64,000 nt of DNA from Epiperipatus broadwayi (GCA_028023455.1 JAQFVV010006354.1:1685615-1749614), one strand, 5' to 3'; counted from the stretch's first letter, positions 33,152 to 47,375 are shown. Made by a program: numbers and translations. The notes: generated by a model from the sequence alone, not told the origin.

Positions 33152-33590
33152 TGAATCAACTTAATGATTTAATATTTATAAAAAAGTTATATATAGCTTA
33201 TACTAAATATATCATTATTATGGGATATTTGTAGAAATGCCTGAAGAGAGTCAATTGCGATTTCTACTCTGAGCTCGAATTTCAAGAGTCATAAGGTTAT
33301 TAATAGAGGAGTGGATTGGATTATATTTTAAATCACATCGTCCATGGCATTCTATATAGCTTATATTAAATATATCATTATTATGGGATATTTGTAGAAG
33401 TGCCTGAAGAGAGTCAATTGCGATTTCTACTCTGAGCTCGAATTTCAAGAGTCATGAGGTTATTAATAGAGGAGTGGATTGGATTATATTTTAAATCACA
33501 TCATCAATGGCATTCTATAAGAAGACTCAAAGTCCGACTAGAGGTAGATGCAACTTCCTCGAGTCCTGAAAAGGATCATCTCATTATACA
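31467..33590 (+). repeat. 3' LTR with internal 163-bp tandem duplication
   Basis: It starts TGTGAGAGTACC and ends ATTATACA. Units 33190-33352 and 33353-33515 are near-identical tandem copies of a segment that is single in the 5' LTR (27063-27225 region). A (CA)n(TA)n run at 33111-33151 replaces the 5' LTR's interrupted (TA)n. The small open frame at 32259-32450 matches 26097-26288. Confidence 0.9.
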
Positions 33591-33662
33591 TATATTTATA
33601 TTGTTGGTATATGTTAAGTGATTTATTTCATTGTCAGGTTTCTTTATTTTACAGATCATAAT
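33591..33662 (+). repeat. 72-bp direct duplication flanking the LTR element, right copy
   Basis: It begins at the base after the 3' LTR's TATACA and matches 25231-25302 with three mismatches. Confidence 0.85.
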
Positions 33663-35400
33663 ATTGACTTTTATCCATCTTGTAGATAAGTGGAAATTCT
33701 TCTCCTCTGATATGGAGTCCTGTCTTAGGCACATTCATAGAATTATTTGTTGTTTAGACATTTTTTAGACATATTTTTTTTAAAATAGCTTAATTAGTTT
33801 TATCAATGTGGATTTAAGTTAGACTTGTCTTTTCATTACTGACCATAATCATGATGATGATAATGTGGAATAAAATGCATGTAAAGCAAAAATCAAAAAG
33901 AACAATTTCAAAAAAATCCTGGCTATATATACTATTGACTTCTTATATATAACATCTGGAATAACGTCTTTATTTTTTCTTAAGCTAGGTGACAGTTTAT
34001 TTTAATTGCATTCAATTTCAAAATACCATATTTTTTAATGGATTACATTTTTTATCTTGTATTCAAATCACTTATCTCCAAACTCAAAACTTAGCCTTAA
34101 ATTAAATATTATTTTTAATATTTTAATTTCTTTAGTTTTAATCTATTTTCTTTAATATTAATTTGCCTAATAATGTTGTCTTTGTAGTAAACAAATTATT
34201 CATGTATACATTAAACATACATTTTTAAGTATTTTAATTTTTAATCTATGATAAGAATAATTAGATTATTTTAACCTAGTTTAACAATTCATTATTTATT
34301 TATTTTTTTTAAAATTAATCACTTACAATAAAATTATTATATTATTTACATATGTTTTAAAATATTTTTTAACAATTTATTGTAAAATTTTTATATTATG
34401 TATTATTTTTAATAATTTATTCTAAAATTCCACTGCTCTTATTGTTGTTATTATTTTCAATATTTTTTCAAAGTATTTGTATTATTTTATATAACATTTT
34501 TAATTTTTCAATATTTTTATTAGTGATCCTTGCAAAAAATGAAAATCAGATCACTGCCATGTGGAAGATCACATGACTGACCAAAATAAATAAAATATTC
34601 TACACTTCAATGTATATGCTATCCCAAGCTAGAATTTAAAAGCAATCCAGATATTGAACACAAAATTAACAATAGAATGAATATAAATAAATTTACAATT
34701 GAATATAAATAAATTTACCTAATGTTGGTAATTCTGAGTGCGATTAATTTATCAGTCAGATTGCATTTGGAACTTAAAAGTTATCAAACTCATAATCAAT
34801 TATGCAAGACTAAAGACATCATCTCTCATTTAATACATTGATTGTAATAATTAAATAAGATTTAATATATACACTTTAAATTATTTAACTGTTCAACTTT
34901 CAATGTTAAAATTTGTCCATAATGTAGCCTTCTATATATAAAATTCAAGGTAATTAATTTAAAATAAAATTAAAATAGACAAACCACTGTAAATAAAAAT
35001 ATTATTCAATACATCAGTCTGGCTTTCAATCTTTAATAAAACTTTTTCAAAATGTTTCTTTTTAGCCAATCACATGGTTAATTACCCTACAGCAACTGGC
35101 CCAATAGATATTATTTATATTACATTACAATAAATATAATTGTTAAAAGACTTACAATAAATATAATTATTAAAGTATTTATTTGTACATAAAATGATTA
35201 AACTTGTAGTCCCCCCCATAATATATAGATATATTTACAAGTAATGTAAAAATACAAACATATTAATCCCTTCTATTTTTAAAATTGTGTCTCTAAAATT
35301 TCCAATAATTTAATAATGCCCACCCCCTCCCATAACAATGCTGGACCTGTAACAATGGTTACACATTTGTTTAAATTTACTTGAATATAAAAATTTTCAT
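33663..35400. other. AT-rich intergenic stretch
   Basis: No gene is seen. Small local repeats (AATATAAATAAATTTAC near 34680-34720) and short C-runs near 35210 and 35325 are the only features. Confidence 0.55.
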
Positions 35401-35439
35401 AACATTTTCTCACTTTGTGATTTTTAACATACTTTATTA

Positions 35440-36990
<1,551 letters not shown>

Positions 36991-37019
36991 TCTTCTCCAT
37001 AATTTAAAAAAATAAAAAT

Positions 37020-37970
37020 AAGGATATAAATTCAGAAGAATGGCTATATGTTATCAGAGAAGCATTATTATTGATAAATTATGCTTTATATTTTAAATAT
37101 AATAAAAAAATTTTGAAGTATAACAATGGGATAAGTTATGGGATGCTCTATCAGTGAGATTTTATCATTAATTATAATTAACTGTATACAGAAAAATAAA
37201 ATTGATAAGTATATAAAAAAATAAGAAAATTCTACAATATCATAAATATGTTGAATATTAAGTTTGCAATGCAAAAAGAGACAAAGAATTAAAGTATTTA
37301 GACATTTTTTTAAAAAAAGAAATTAATGGTAAAATAATTATTAAATATTTTATTAAAAATTACAGAAAAAGGAGATATAATTAATTTAAATTGATATCAG
37401 CTATGGACACAGAAATAGCAGCTTTGAAAGGGTTTAAGTTAAGAAATGGCATGCTAACTTTGAATATAAAAGAAGCATTTGAACAGTGGAAGTTGAGAAT
37501 GATTATGTTATCATGAGATATAAAAGAAATGATATTAGTTTTTTTTTCAGAAATAATAATAATAATAATAATAGTAATGTAAAAGATAGTTTAAGGCATA
37601 GATAAATAGATAGTGGGCTTCAGTTCCATATTCAGAGCATTTATATAAGAGATTAATATAATAATATTTAAACAGCATTAAACTGTTGCACATGTACTTT
37701 GGATTTTTAAATATAAAATGAATGAATGCTGTTTAAATATTATTGTTTATAAAAAACATCATGCTATATAAAATAATTGACTTATAAGGCATTAATAAAA
37801 GAACAATCACCTGATGATATTAAGATAGGAAGAAAAAATAGTAAATCTTTAGAAAATCAATGTGTGATTTAAAAAAGATGGGTAATATTAATAATAGAGT
37901 AGAGTTGGTTTATAAAATTAGTTGTGGCCTTTGCAATATGATATATTACAAGTAAATAAGCATTTATTTT
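37020..37970 (+). pseudogene. PLE-C, plus copy: RT to GIY-YIG remnants
   Basis: It begins mid-RT with NSEEWLYVIREALLLINYAL (37033 on), almost identical to the minus copy. It continues with KYNNGISYG (motif B region), a stop-rich stretch, LKYLDIFLKKEINGKIIIKY (about 37290-37350), and the short (AAT)n at 37552-37575. It ends with RVELVYKISCGLCNMIYY (about 37900-37955), the GIY half, after which the YIG half is lost. The start in mid-RT, right beside the 5' end of the minus copy, gives a head-to-head partial pair like PLE-A and PLE-B. It holds material around 37640-37800 that the minus copy lacks. It is inactive. Confidence 0.75.
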
Positions 37971-38690
37971 TATACGACACCATGTATACAATTGTATTAC
38001 ATTTGAAGAATGATCTTCAAATGTAATATGATATATTGTACTGGTTGAAAGGTCTTCACACATAACAAGACTAAATATCCAAGCAAAAATATCTTGAATT
38101 CAATCATGCTCAAGATACCCAGGTCAGGAGCAATCCTGGATTCTAACCTCTTTGCCTATTCTTTGAGTTTCTGACCCTATGAACAACAGTCCCAATGATA
38201 CAGCATAATTATTTTAATTCCAGCCCCAGAGACACAATGATAGAGCATGAGGTCAAAAATAATGCTGGTGATCATGACCAAGAGTAGCCCAGGAATTATA
38301 TTCATTAAAGTTATATTTATTAATTTTAAACTATTATCTAAAGAAAAATTCAAACATGGGATTTATATGTATATATAAATTTAATATAATATCAAGAGAA
38401 ACTCACATATATATTGCAGAAGTATTTCACGCTTTCAAATATCTTATTTATTCACAAAGTTTGGGATTTCTTCTTACAAAATCTGATTATAGGAATTATT
38501 TATTCTGATTAATTTCATTTACTTTGAGGGATGTATAGCTTGTGCAGCTTCAATATGGGAAGGAAAGCTTGCACAATGAAGATAGGAGAACAATATCCAA
38601 TATGGTGGTGAATGAGGATAAACCAGCATTAGTTGGAGCTAACTAGACTTTCCCATCATAAGTTTAAAAATTTGATTCATCAAAGTACAT
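37971..38690. other. Unassigned spacer between PLE-C and the gypsy fragment
   Basis: Positions 38090-38300 are less AT-rich, with CCAGG and CCCAGG motifs, but match nothing I recognise. Positions 38450-38690 may be decayed gypsy leader or Gag sequence. Confidence 0.4.
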
Positions 38691-38693
38691 TCT

Positions 38694-38948
38694 TTAGTTG
38701 ATCGAAAGAGTTAGATGTCCCTGCTTTCCAATCATATTTATTCACAGTTAAAACAACAGACTCACCTATATATGCTTCCTCTAAAGAAAATGCATGTTCC
38801 ATTGGCTAATGGAAAAAAGGCAAACATAGAGACAAATCAGGTTTGGATCCAGTTCCATCTAAGGAACATGGAAGTCAACCAGGTCATTTTGATAATGTCA
38901 GAGTTAATACGATATTATAGTGGAAACAGATTTTCTTTATCAGCATAA
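38694..38948 (+). pseudogene. Retroviral-type aspartic protease remnant
   Basis: LVDRKS, a stop, then MSLLSNHIYSQLKQQT and MHVPLANGKKANIETNQVWI resemble the stretch after the catalytic Asp of gypsy proteases ('D.G...sll...y..l', then 'v.lA.g....'). The catalytic triad after Asp is mutated and followed by a stop. It lies just upstream of RT, as expected. The call is based on pattern and position. Confidence 0.5.
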
Positions 38949-39194
38949 ATGTGTGTTTGATTATGGTCAATGTTTATTTCAGTGTAGAAAATGCATAATA
39001 CCTCTAGAGAGATTGAAAAATTATCAGTCATTGAAAATACATGGTCTACAATCAGTCTTAGACACCACTGAAATAAAGAATAAGGTGAAAAATCCATATT
39101 AAAAGGGACAGAACAACAACATCTTTTAACACAAGCATTAATACAGTGTTACACCATTTTTTCTAATAGAACATGAGCTATTGAAGGGTAGTTC

Positions 39195-39990
39195 ATCGAA
39201 TTAAAGTAAAAAAGTAAAACCAATTTCAAAGTCATTGCTATCAAACTCCATTTCAATATATAGCCAAAGTGAATAGTCAGATACAACAGATGATTGAATG
39301 GGGTGCTATTGATCAGCAAGCATCATCATATATTAACTTTTTGATGGTAGTAAAGAAGAAAGATGGTGCAGTTAAAATATATTTGGAAGCTTGCCATTTA
39401 AATTCTATCATGATTCCAGAAAAAGATGTTCCTCATACATAACCAAAATTCAGGCTAGATCTCAAGGGAAAACTATGTTTAGTAGAATGGATTTAACTTC
39501 TAGGTATTAGCAGAAACTTCCTCATCCATCTGATTACCAATATACAGGCTTTCAGTATGAAGGGTATATGTATGTCTTTAACCGAATAATATTTGAGTTG
39601 ATCAACAGTGAATCAGGGCTTTTAAGGTGTTTGTATCATATATTATTGCAGAAGGTTAAACATATTATTGTAATGTACTTGGATGATGTTGTTATTGCCT
39701 CCAGAAATATTGAAAAACATTTGGAAAATTTGGAAATATTTTTGATAGAGTGCCATCAAAAATGTCATGATCAATCTGCAGAAATGTTACTTGGCCATGG
39801 GTGAAGTGGTATTTTTAGGCTTCTTAATTGGAAAGGGTGGTATTAAACCTAATCCACATAAATTAGTTGCAATTGAGCATTTCCATACACCTGCTAATGT
39901 ACATCAGATGAGGTCATTTTTGCAACTCTGAAACTTTTACCATGATTCTATAAAAAATTTGATGTAGAATCATAATCCGTAGTCCAGTTA
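39195..39990 (+). pseudogene. Ty3/gypsy reverse transcriptase
   Basis: MIEWGAIDQQASSYINFLMV then VKKKDGAVKIYLEACHLN (39285-39410) is the 'ml..GvI..s.Sp....V.KKdG......D.R.LN' block. In this copy Asp of motif A reads Glu/Ala (LEACH). RMDLTS.Y.Q and TGFQYEGY follow in another frame. YLDD is at 39676-39687 within a 78-codon open frame. 'VVFLGFLIGKGGIKPNPHKL', 'HTPANVHQMRSFLQL' and NFYHDSIKNL are the RT-to-RNase H connection. At least two frameshifts and stops occur, so no functional enzyme is made. Confidence 0.88.
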
Positions 39991-40009
39991 TTAAGAAAGA
40001 ATCAGAAAT

Positions 40010-40533
40010 GAGTTTGGGGTTCATAACAGAAGCAGGAGTTTCAGCTCATCAAGAAAAAGTTTCTGAAACAAGTAGTTTTGGGTTACCCTGACTTTTCTCA
40101 AACTTTTTATGTACAAACTGATAGTAGTCAATATAGGTTGGGAGTAGTCTTATTCCAAATTGATGAGCAGAAATGCCATAAAGTATTATATTTTCATAGA
40201 TGTACTCTAAAGAGGGCTGAAAATAATTATATGATTCCTGAAAAGAAGTCTCTGGCTATTGTATGGACCTTTGGAAAGTTCAAGCAATTTTTGTTGGGCT
40301 CAAACATCATTGCTATTACTGACCATATGTGTTTGAAATTTCTAAAAAATATCTACCTGATAAATGATTGGTTGATTAGGTGGACCTTGATCTTACAAAA
40401 GTTTCAATATAGAGTGGTCTATTGTCCTGGTCAGGATAACATTGTGACTGATGTCTTAAGTCAGCACCCCATAAATCTTCCTCAGCATAACCTCCATTCT
40501 GATAATTTAAGTATCACCACAGTTACAGAATAG
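40010..40533 (+). pseudogene. Ty3/gypsy RNase H domain
   Basis: VLGYPDFSQTFYVQTDSSQY, then LGVVLFQ, LKRAENNYMIPEKKSLAIVW, ITDHMCLKFL, WLIRWTLILQKFQYRVVYCP and GQDNIVTDVLSQHP. The D-S, E-K-A/S, D-H and D-A/V-LS series is the gypsy RNase H pattern that degrades RNA in hybrids. The 151-codon frame from 40078 is open, the best-kept part of this element. Downstream, only an integrase scrap remains. Confidence 0.9.
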
Positions 40534-40600
40534 AAAATTCCTAGAATCAGCAAGCCTCAATATATACTCTCAAACCAAGGAAATCCTTAAAATCCTGCCA

Positions 40601-40837
40601 GTGAAAGCATTGGCTTTAGCAACAGGGTACAAACATGTATCAATGTCCATATGTAACCCTCAATCTAACCTCTGTTGTCAAAACATTGGTGAGTACTTTA
40701 TTCTTTTTAATAACATTATTTATCAAAAGGCTAACATTTTTATTCACAAGTCTATTCATTTATTTGTCATGAAGAATGTTAAATGGCAGCCTTCCATGAG
40801 ACCTCAGTTAAGCATAAAGATGGAATGGATACTTTAG
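40601..40837 (+). pseudogene. Integrase scrap of the gypsy element
   Basis: ALATGYKHVSMSICNPQSNL then CCQNIGEYF resembles the 'l...G..h..S..yhPqsNGq.E..' segment around the catalytic Glu of integrases. The Gly-Gln-x-Glu part is replaced. About 800 bases of integrase that should precede it are deleted. Confidence 0.55.
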
Positions 40838-40982
40838 CTAACAGCAAATAATCTGTTGCAGAGTTTAGATTGCTTAAAAGAAATCATAAAAATGATCGAA
40901 CTGTTAGAAACACTGAATTCCTTCAAAAAAATACCTTAGAACCTGAAAAAAATCCATTTACAAAGAGATTTCAACTAAAAAA

Positions 40983-43777
40983 ATGTCTTTCAATGTTATT
41001 AAAAGTAATGTGAACTTGCAGCTAAGTAAAATCACTTTAAAATCAACACCTGAAACAAAAACTGATTTAAACATTGTTAGTCCCAGCAATAACCCTAAGC
41101 CTGTGAAAAAATCAGGCAGTTTGGTCAATTTTAAAGAAGTTTTATTAAAAAAACTAATGAGACATGTAAAATAATATACAGAAAATTGCTTCTGAAAGTT
41201 TCAAGTAGCGGCAAAACCATGAAGCTATCTCAAAACCATAAAAAACCTTGCTTGGAATCAAAAATTGAATTGAATACTATGATCATAAGTTTAAAAAAAT
41301 TAGATTTTTAAGTGATTCAAAAATGTTATTTCAAAAACCAACAGAACAGTGGTGCCTGTCTAAGAGAAAATTATTTTAATGTAAATGAAATTTTTTCTGA
41401 GGAAATTTTTTTTCCTCCAAGGACGAAATTCAAAATAACAAAAACATTAAAAATTTCCAGGCAGGTGGCTTCAATGTTACCAAATTAGTAGACAATGTAT
41501 CTGATACCAGTTCAGTGAATACAGGAATTAAATCTAATGCCAAACAAAAAAAAATATGACAAAAAATCTGAAGTGATAACTGCGAATACAAATGCACATT
41601 CTATCATAAATTTGCAAGACATTCACAATATACTTATGGATGACAAAGAAGTTGGAACTGCTAGCCTAGAAACAAGTGAAAAGTCTAGAATTATTTATAA
41701 TTTACCCAAGAATACACCAATGCTGTCTGGATCAACTCCCAATTGAAGACAAAAAAGTTATTTTCCAAAAACTACAAGCAATAACAAAAATCTGAAACAA
41801 TGGCTGATATTCCAAAAACTACAAGCAATGACAAAAAACTGAAACAATGGCTGATATTGCTAATGTTACTTCTTCTATAAATAAGTGGTATACCCAGAAA
41901 CAATTTGTCATTAATTTTGAACTGAATTTCCTGAGCTAAACAACAAAACTATGGCTGGAACATTAGGCAATTCTTCTAAGAATGTGTCTATGGTATCTGG
42001 GTCAATCTTTGAAGACAAAAAATGGTGATAATCAATCCAAGAAGACAACAGCCAACCACAGTAATTAATTTTAAAGACATATTCTTACAAGAAGGAAATA
42101 TTAAACTTAAAACAACCTAATTAACCTCAGGGTTTTCTACTCATGTCAAAGGAGCTACATTATCTCATGCAGATAAAGCTGCAGTGAATACTGGTATTCT
42201 TGGAAAGATGACTCCCACTACTGATGGAATTTCCCTATAGAAGTCACTACAAAGCAAACCATACAAATAATGGATAATGAATATAATGAAATAGAACAGA
42301 CGACAATAGAAAGCAGATCATTTGTATATACTTACAGCTCCCTGGATGATGTCTCAAAGCACTCCTCCAATATTAATAAACAATTAAATCAATCAATTCC
42401 AGCCTTGCTTCACAGATCATTACTTAACTATAAAAAATGACAATTCAATTATTTTATCCACCATTAACAATAACTTGAGACTATCCAAATTTCCTGTTCA
42501 TGCTGTATATGAACTACTTAAGCACATAATCTCTGAGGTTTTATTTTCAAAATCTTATTTCACTCAAATGAGTGCTATGTCATAGTTCAATTCAAAAACA
42601 CATTAGCAATGGCAATCTGGTTTGCATACACATCAATCATCCAGGCATCTTGAATGTTATGATACATAACTGTGGTATCAACTTTGAAAAAGCTGATCTT
42701 TAGCAGATCTTTAGACTTTTTGGAAATGTTATCAGCTTCCAATATAGGCTTGTATAATAATCAATGTCGCTCTCTTTAAAATAGGTCTCGGAAAAGGAAT
42801 ATCACCTTTATCCATTCCTGGACTAGTTAAATATAAAGACTCACTTTTCATTATATTTTTTGTGGAGTGCCACTCCAATTTTTTATTGTGAACATTAGGG
42901 GCACTTCATGAGGATTGGTCAAGAGAGAAAATGCAAACAATGTGATAGATATCACAGATGTACAAACAGGGAAGTTTGACCTTTAGGAAAATCACTAACT
43001 GATGAGTTAGTCTTTATAACCAAACATAACAATATGACACACCACAAAAATGAGGAAACAAGGTCAAGGACCTCATGGTCAATGTGACAAAGAACTTCAT
43101 GATCTTTAGATAACACAGATAAACATCAAATGCCTGATCCTATCTATTTAATGGCCAAAGAGCAGATTGCTTGACCTCACGGTCAATGTCACAAAGAACT
43201 TCATGATCTTTAGATAATGCAGATAAACATCAAATGCCTGATCCTATCAATTTAATGGCTGAAGAGCAGATTGCTGAGGATTGTTCTGAGATTGAGGATG
43301 CTGGTTATTCAATGGTGTCAGTTAATGATTCAGAAAATAATAATGCAAATCTTTCTATATCTCTTCAACATAAAGGAAGGAATCAGTACTGGAAGTCAAA
43401 ATCCTCCACACCATTCTCCAGTAGAATTGAAGATAGCCTTACTGCTAATCTTACTGGTCATCAGGATCAAATGGTGACTAAATTAAGCCCTAAAGAAAAG
43501 AAACTCAGATGCAAATATTTTGTCCAAATCCACATGTTTGAAAAAAATGACCTTACTGATCCTAAAATGTCAATTGAACTGTTTTTGGCCCTATTTTTTT
43601 CTGTGGACAATGTGCTACAAAAAATTTGGGTATTCTATTGTTTATGGGGAGCACTATCGGCTTAATCTGGAGATAGATGATATACCCCATTCATCATGGG
43701 TTCATTTTCCTGATGAATTTGGGATGGAAGATGAACCTCCTGATTGTGAGAAAGAGGTTGATGTTGATAATATTTAG
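40983..43777 (+). pseudogene. LINE ORF1 region (RRM-like, zinc-knuckle-like, acidic end)
   Basis: Open pieces at 40983-41174 and 41537-41746 are Lys/Asn/Ser-rich and unrecognised. Near 42650-42760, LNVMIHNCGINFEKADL and IFRLFGNVISFQYRLV resemble an RRM ('v.i.n......l...f..fG.v'). Near 42928-42965, RKCKQCDRYHRC resembles the 'C..C.RyGH....C' knuckle found in ORF1 proteins, shortened. The last open frames (43234-43665 and 43520-43777, overlapping) are acidic and Ser/Asn-rich, ending EVDVDNI. They are likely one protein split by a frameshift near 43640. ORF1 products bind element RNA. Tandem duplications of 47 and 104 bp lie here. Confidence 0.6.
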
Positions 43778-44570
43778 TGTCATTTCAGTGAATGTTCAAG
43801 GCCTGAACCCACATGACAGAGCATATGCATTGTTGCCTTGATTTGGTGATCATGCTGCAGATATCCTTTGTTTGTGTGAGACCAAACTCCCTCTCCAATA
43901 TGACCCTGACATTCTTAATCTAATCCAAAATATGGGATAATTTCACTATTCTTATTCATTCTCTGCTTGAGGAGGAGTCACTATCCTCATTAACAAGAAA
44001 TCACTAATCGACTTATTCAAAATTTTATGCATTGATTCCAACTACTTAATTGCTATAGTCCAATTTAATGGTTGGTCTATGAATCTCATAAATGTTTACT
44101 TATCAAAAGAAACTGAATTGATTCTTTGGATAATATATACAATCAATTCTGTCTAGAGAACCAGTCCATTCCCAACATTGATTACAGGTGGTTTCAATCA
44201 TAATTATAAAAAGTTTCAAAACAAATGTGTTTCATGCTTTAATCATCCAGTTGAGAGCAGAAGAAAGTTCTTTTATCTTGCCATCTCATTTTACACAAAA
44301 AAGTCTAGAAACTTAATTGACCTAATTTTCTTCACTCTCTCACTGGATCCCTTCATTGAAGCTTACCTCTGGTCAATTGTTTTCTCAGACAATTTTGTTT
44401 TAGAGATGAGAGTTAACCCTAGCACTACCACCCAAACAATTGAAGAGATGCCACATATCATACAAATGTTAACAAAATATAATATCACAACCCAATTATT
44501 GTCTGAGACTTACATCACCTATAATCAAAGTTCACTTTTATCCCTCCCTGAACAGATTGCTTGGAAATAA
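43772..44570 (+). pseudogene. LINE APE-like endonuclease
   Basis: SVISVNVQGLNPHDRAYALL, a stop, then ADILCLCETKLP, GGVTILINKK, MNLINVYLSKE and ITGGFNHNYKKF. These correspond to 'sl.NV.GLN', 'DI.cL.ETk', 'GGv.Ili', 'nvYlP' and 'GDFN' (Asp of GDFN is Gly here, which would cripple metal/DNA handling). The last 130 codons (44178-44570) are open. It overlaps the end of ORF1 by a few bases. Confidence 0.82.
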
Positions 44571-44949
44571 TTTACTCAAATCCTTGGAGACCTGATTACC
44601 AAATACACTGGCATGACTAAGGGTCCAATCTGAATGCTCCTAGAACTGAACTCAATTGCTCATGAGCTTAAGAATCTTTTGTATGAGGTGCACAACACCC
44701 CAAAGATTCTTGCCTTAAAACAAGATACAAACACACTCAGAAGGCTGTAGCTGAATACTCTCAATCAAAAGGGCCCAACAATACATCGAACATCAACATT
44801 GCTGGACAAGAAATACTTGAGATGGGCCCTTGGATCTGGCAAATAACTATGGCCCCCAAATCAATTGAGGTACAAGGTAACAGTTTTTGGTTCCTCCATG
44901 TTGGCCAAAATCTGTAACCACTATTCAATAAAATTTGAACCTCTTGGTA

Positions 44950-46000
44950 TTGTTAATACATGCAAAAAAGTTTTATGGAAAACACTTCTTTGCATCTGAT
45001 TACCAAGGCCAGAATTTACCCTGACCTGCATGGAATTCCTAAATTTTTGCTTGTCCATTTAAGATCATTTACCATTCCAATTGTCAAGAGAATGGTGGAT
45101 CTACTTGCTGATGAAAGTCACAAGTTACATGAGATCTGTCAAATTGCCATGGTTTCCTTTATTAAAAAGTTGAAAGTCTCACATGAGTTGGACAATTTAT
45201 GGCCAATATCCATGCTCTTATTACTTCATAAAATTGATAGAAGGCTTGATCAAGGAAGACATACAGAACAACATCATTCATAGACTGTCATCATACCAGT
45301 TAATCAAGAAATGGAGTTCCATGGCTGATGCTGTCTGTTGATTTTGCCTTCTTGTCAATCATGTCTGAAGGAAAAAAAGGTATTGGCCAGTCATAGTTCA
45401 ACTTGACTTTGCCAATGTGCCTTTGATTGCATTTGGATGTTAATCAATATACTAGAGGAACTCCAAGTGCTTTTGGCATACCTTCAAATGATCAAGAACC
45501 TTCTCCAAAATCATTAAGTGTTTTCTCTCTTTGGATGGTTGAGTTGCCCCAGAATTTTGGCCTTTTCTTTCCATCATGCAGGGCTCATCATTGAGTGCAA
45601 TTCTCTTCATGGCCTAGTTGATCCAGAATTTTGGCCTTTTGTTTCCATCATGCAGGCTTGCCATTGAGTACACTTCTCTTCATGTACTGTGTCAATTCAA
45701 TGTTATTGAGCATTGAGGCTATACTCACTGGAATAGCTGTCATTATGCTGAATGAGAACATTCACCATATCTCATCTATGAACAACATTGGTGGTGTTTC
45801 TCTCATCTTGGGATGAATTGACTAGACTAGAGGAAGTTTTTGACTAGTTGATTGCCAATTTGATCTCAGAGTCAATAAGGGAAAGTTGGCATTGTGGTCT
45901 CTCTTGAGAGGTCAGAAGATCCTGGGTGACTTCAATGCCCCCCCTCAAAAATTTCTCAGTTTCCATCTGGCATCCACCCATCTATTATGAGAAAGGAGTT
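44950..46000 (+). pseudogene. LINE reverse transcriptase remnants
   Basis: HEICQIAMVSFIKKLKVSHE with LDNLWPISMLLLLHKI (45130-45230) matches the 'i.li.K......yRPISll...K' block. Near 45400, QLDFANVPLIAF matches motif A ('lDf..AFd'). HHAGLPLSTLLFMYCVNSML (about 45640-45700) matches motif B ('GcPlSpLLF'). IGGVSLILG (about 45785-45815) sits where 'YADD.sLil' is expected, so the catalytic pair is lost. A 74-bp tandem duplication (45542/45616) repeats motif B and breaks the frame. It is dead. Confidence 0.75.
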
Positions 46001-46564
46001 ACAGAACTTGTATCTCACCACAGTTGACAATTCAGTAAGATCACTTTCCAAAGTATATCTCTTTTTTTTTTGGAAAAATTTACTCTCTTGAATTCAGTAG
46101 AATTGCCCAAGATCTTCTACTACCAAGCTTGATTTTCCCCTACAGAGGTTTTCATCAAAAAGATTGAGTCAGTATGCAGAAGACTTTGCTGGGGGTGGGG
46201 CAGAACTTCTGTCATCAACTTAGAAATTATACAAAGACCTAAATTTTTCAATGGTCTCTCCTTTCATTCTCTTACAATCTTCAACATCCAATGTACTCAC
46301 AATGTCTTATTCAAACTTTTCACAGACAATCCTGATATAGAATGCTCTCTCTGGATGAAAACGATCAAACCCACTGATTGACTGCTTCCCAGACACCAAA
46401 GAATATAGTTACAACAGCAAGTTACAGTTATTATTCAGAAAATCAAAACAACTGGATCCTCTTTTCATAATAAACTTACCTACTGGGAAGACTACCTCTC
46501 AGTTTCCCTGTTAAGACTAAGAAAACCAGCTGGCTCCCTATTGGAATTTCAGCATTTTTTATAA

Positions 46565-46747
46565 TTGACCAAGTTTTTCAAACTCAACCCTAAATTTGTT
46601 GACTTTCTGATAAAAATCATCCTTGGTGCTTTCCCTACAAGGGCCTTTTTATGTTACAAAAGAGGGTATAACATCAACCAACTTTTTCTGTTATGCCTCA
46701 AACAGGAAGAAACTATAATACATATTTTGGAAAAATGTAAATTATGA
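46565..46747 (+). pseudogene. LINE C-terminal zinc-finger domain
   Basis: Sixty open codons: KIILGAFPTRAFLCYKRGYN followed by FLLCLKQEETIIHILEKCKL. The 'P.r..L..rg.....C.lC....Et..Hil..C' pattern ends many L1/Tx1-type ORF2 proteins. The first Cys is Leu here; the rest is present. Confidence 0.78.
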
Positions 46748-47375
46748 AAGCACCTCTGAACCCTAGCCCTTCACCACACTGATAACATGGACCCTGGCAA
46801 TGTGTTGCTGAAATCAGCCATTCCCAAAAGACACATCAGTCAGATTTGGCTAGTTATCTTTGTAAACTTTGCCATCTGGTCTGTCTGATGAAAGATTACA
46901 TTTGAAAAATAAAACAATTGTTCCATTGAATAATTTTTTAATAAAACTATACACAACATTAATGAAAATGATAAGCAGATTTGTCAATCCTGGCTGACTG
47001 ATCAGACTTGGGGCCAGATTAGGCTTTTCTTTGATTCATTCTCACTATGAAAGATCATAGTTATATATTTTTGTATTTATAAGTTAACTTTTTTTATTTG
47101 TAACCCTGACCAAATGTACTTGGCACCAAGAACTGATTTTAGCTTGACTTTTCTGAGCCACACAAATATAGTTATTCCCTCTTGTTCATTCTAGTGCTTT
47201 ATCATGTGGCTCTAAAAGTAATCCTTATATATCTCAATTAATCATTATATTACTTATGTAACCCTTATAATTTATTTAATTAATCATTGTATATTCCTGT
47301 TAAACTTTTCCTATGTTTTGCCTAATATGAATGTAAATAAAATGTGTTTTTGAAATTAAAAGTAAAAAAATGTGA
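46748..47375 (+). other. LINE 3' UTR
   Basis: Mostly non-coding, ending AAATAAAATGTG and an A-rich run near 47340-47372. I take this as the element's tail. Confidence 0.5.

Larger units (their letters stand above)
38694..40700 (+). mobile_element. Ty3/gypsy pol fragment (protease-RT-RNase H-integrase remnant)
   Basis: The pieces come in gypsy order with the right spacing. They are a protease end (38694-38948), RT (about 39195-39990), RNase H (40010-40533) and a scrap of integrase (40601-40700). No LTRs are seen. The integrase zinc finger and most of the core are missing, and the sequence passes into a LINE ORF1 from about 40980. Frameshifts occur near 39460 and 39770. Confidence 0.85.
40980..47375 (+). 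mobile_element. Plus-strand APE-type LINE (L1/Tx1-like), degraded
   Basis: Order: ORF1 region (about 40983-43770), endonuclease (43772-44570), RT (about 44950-46000), zinc-finger end (46565-46747) and a 3' UTR ending near 47375 in an A-rich stretch. Three short tandem duplications occur: 47 bp at 41764/41811, 104 bp at 43069/43173 and 74 bp at 45542/45616. Many stops are present. It lies directly after the gypsy scrap with no visible target duplication. Confidence 0.85.
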
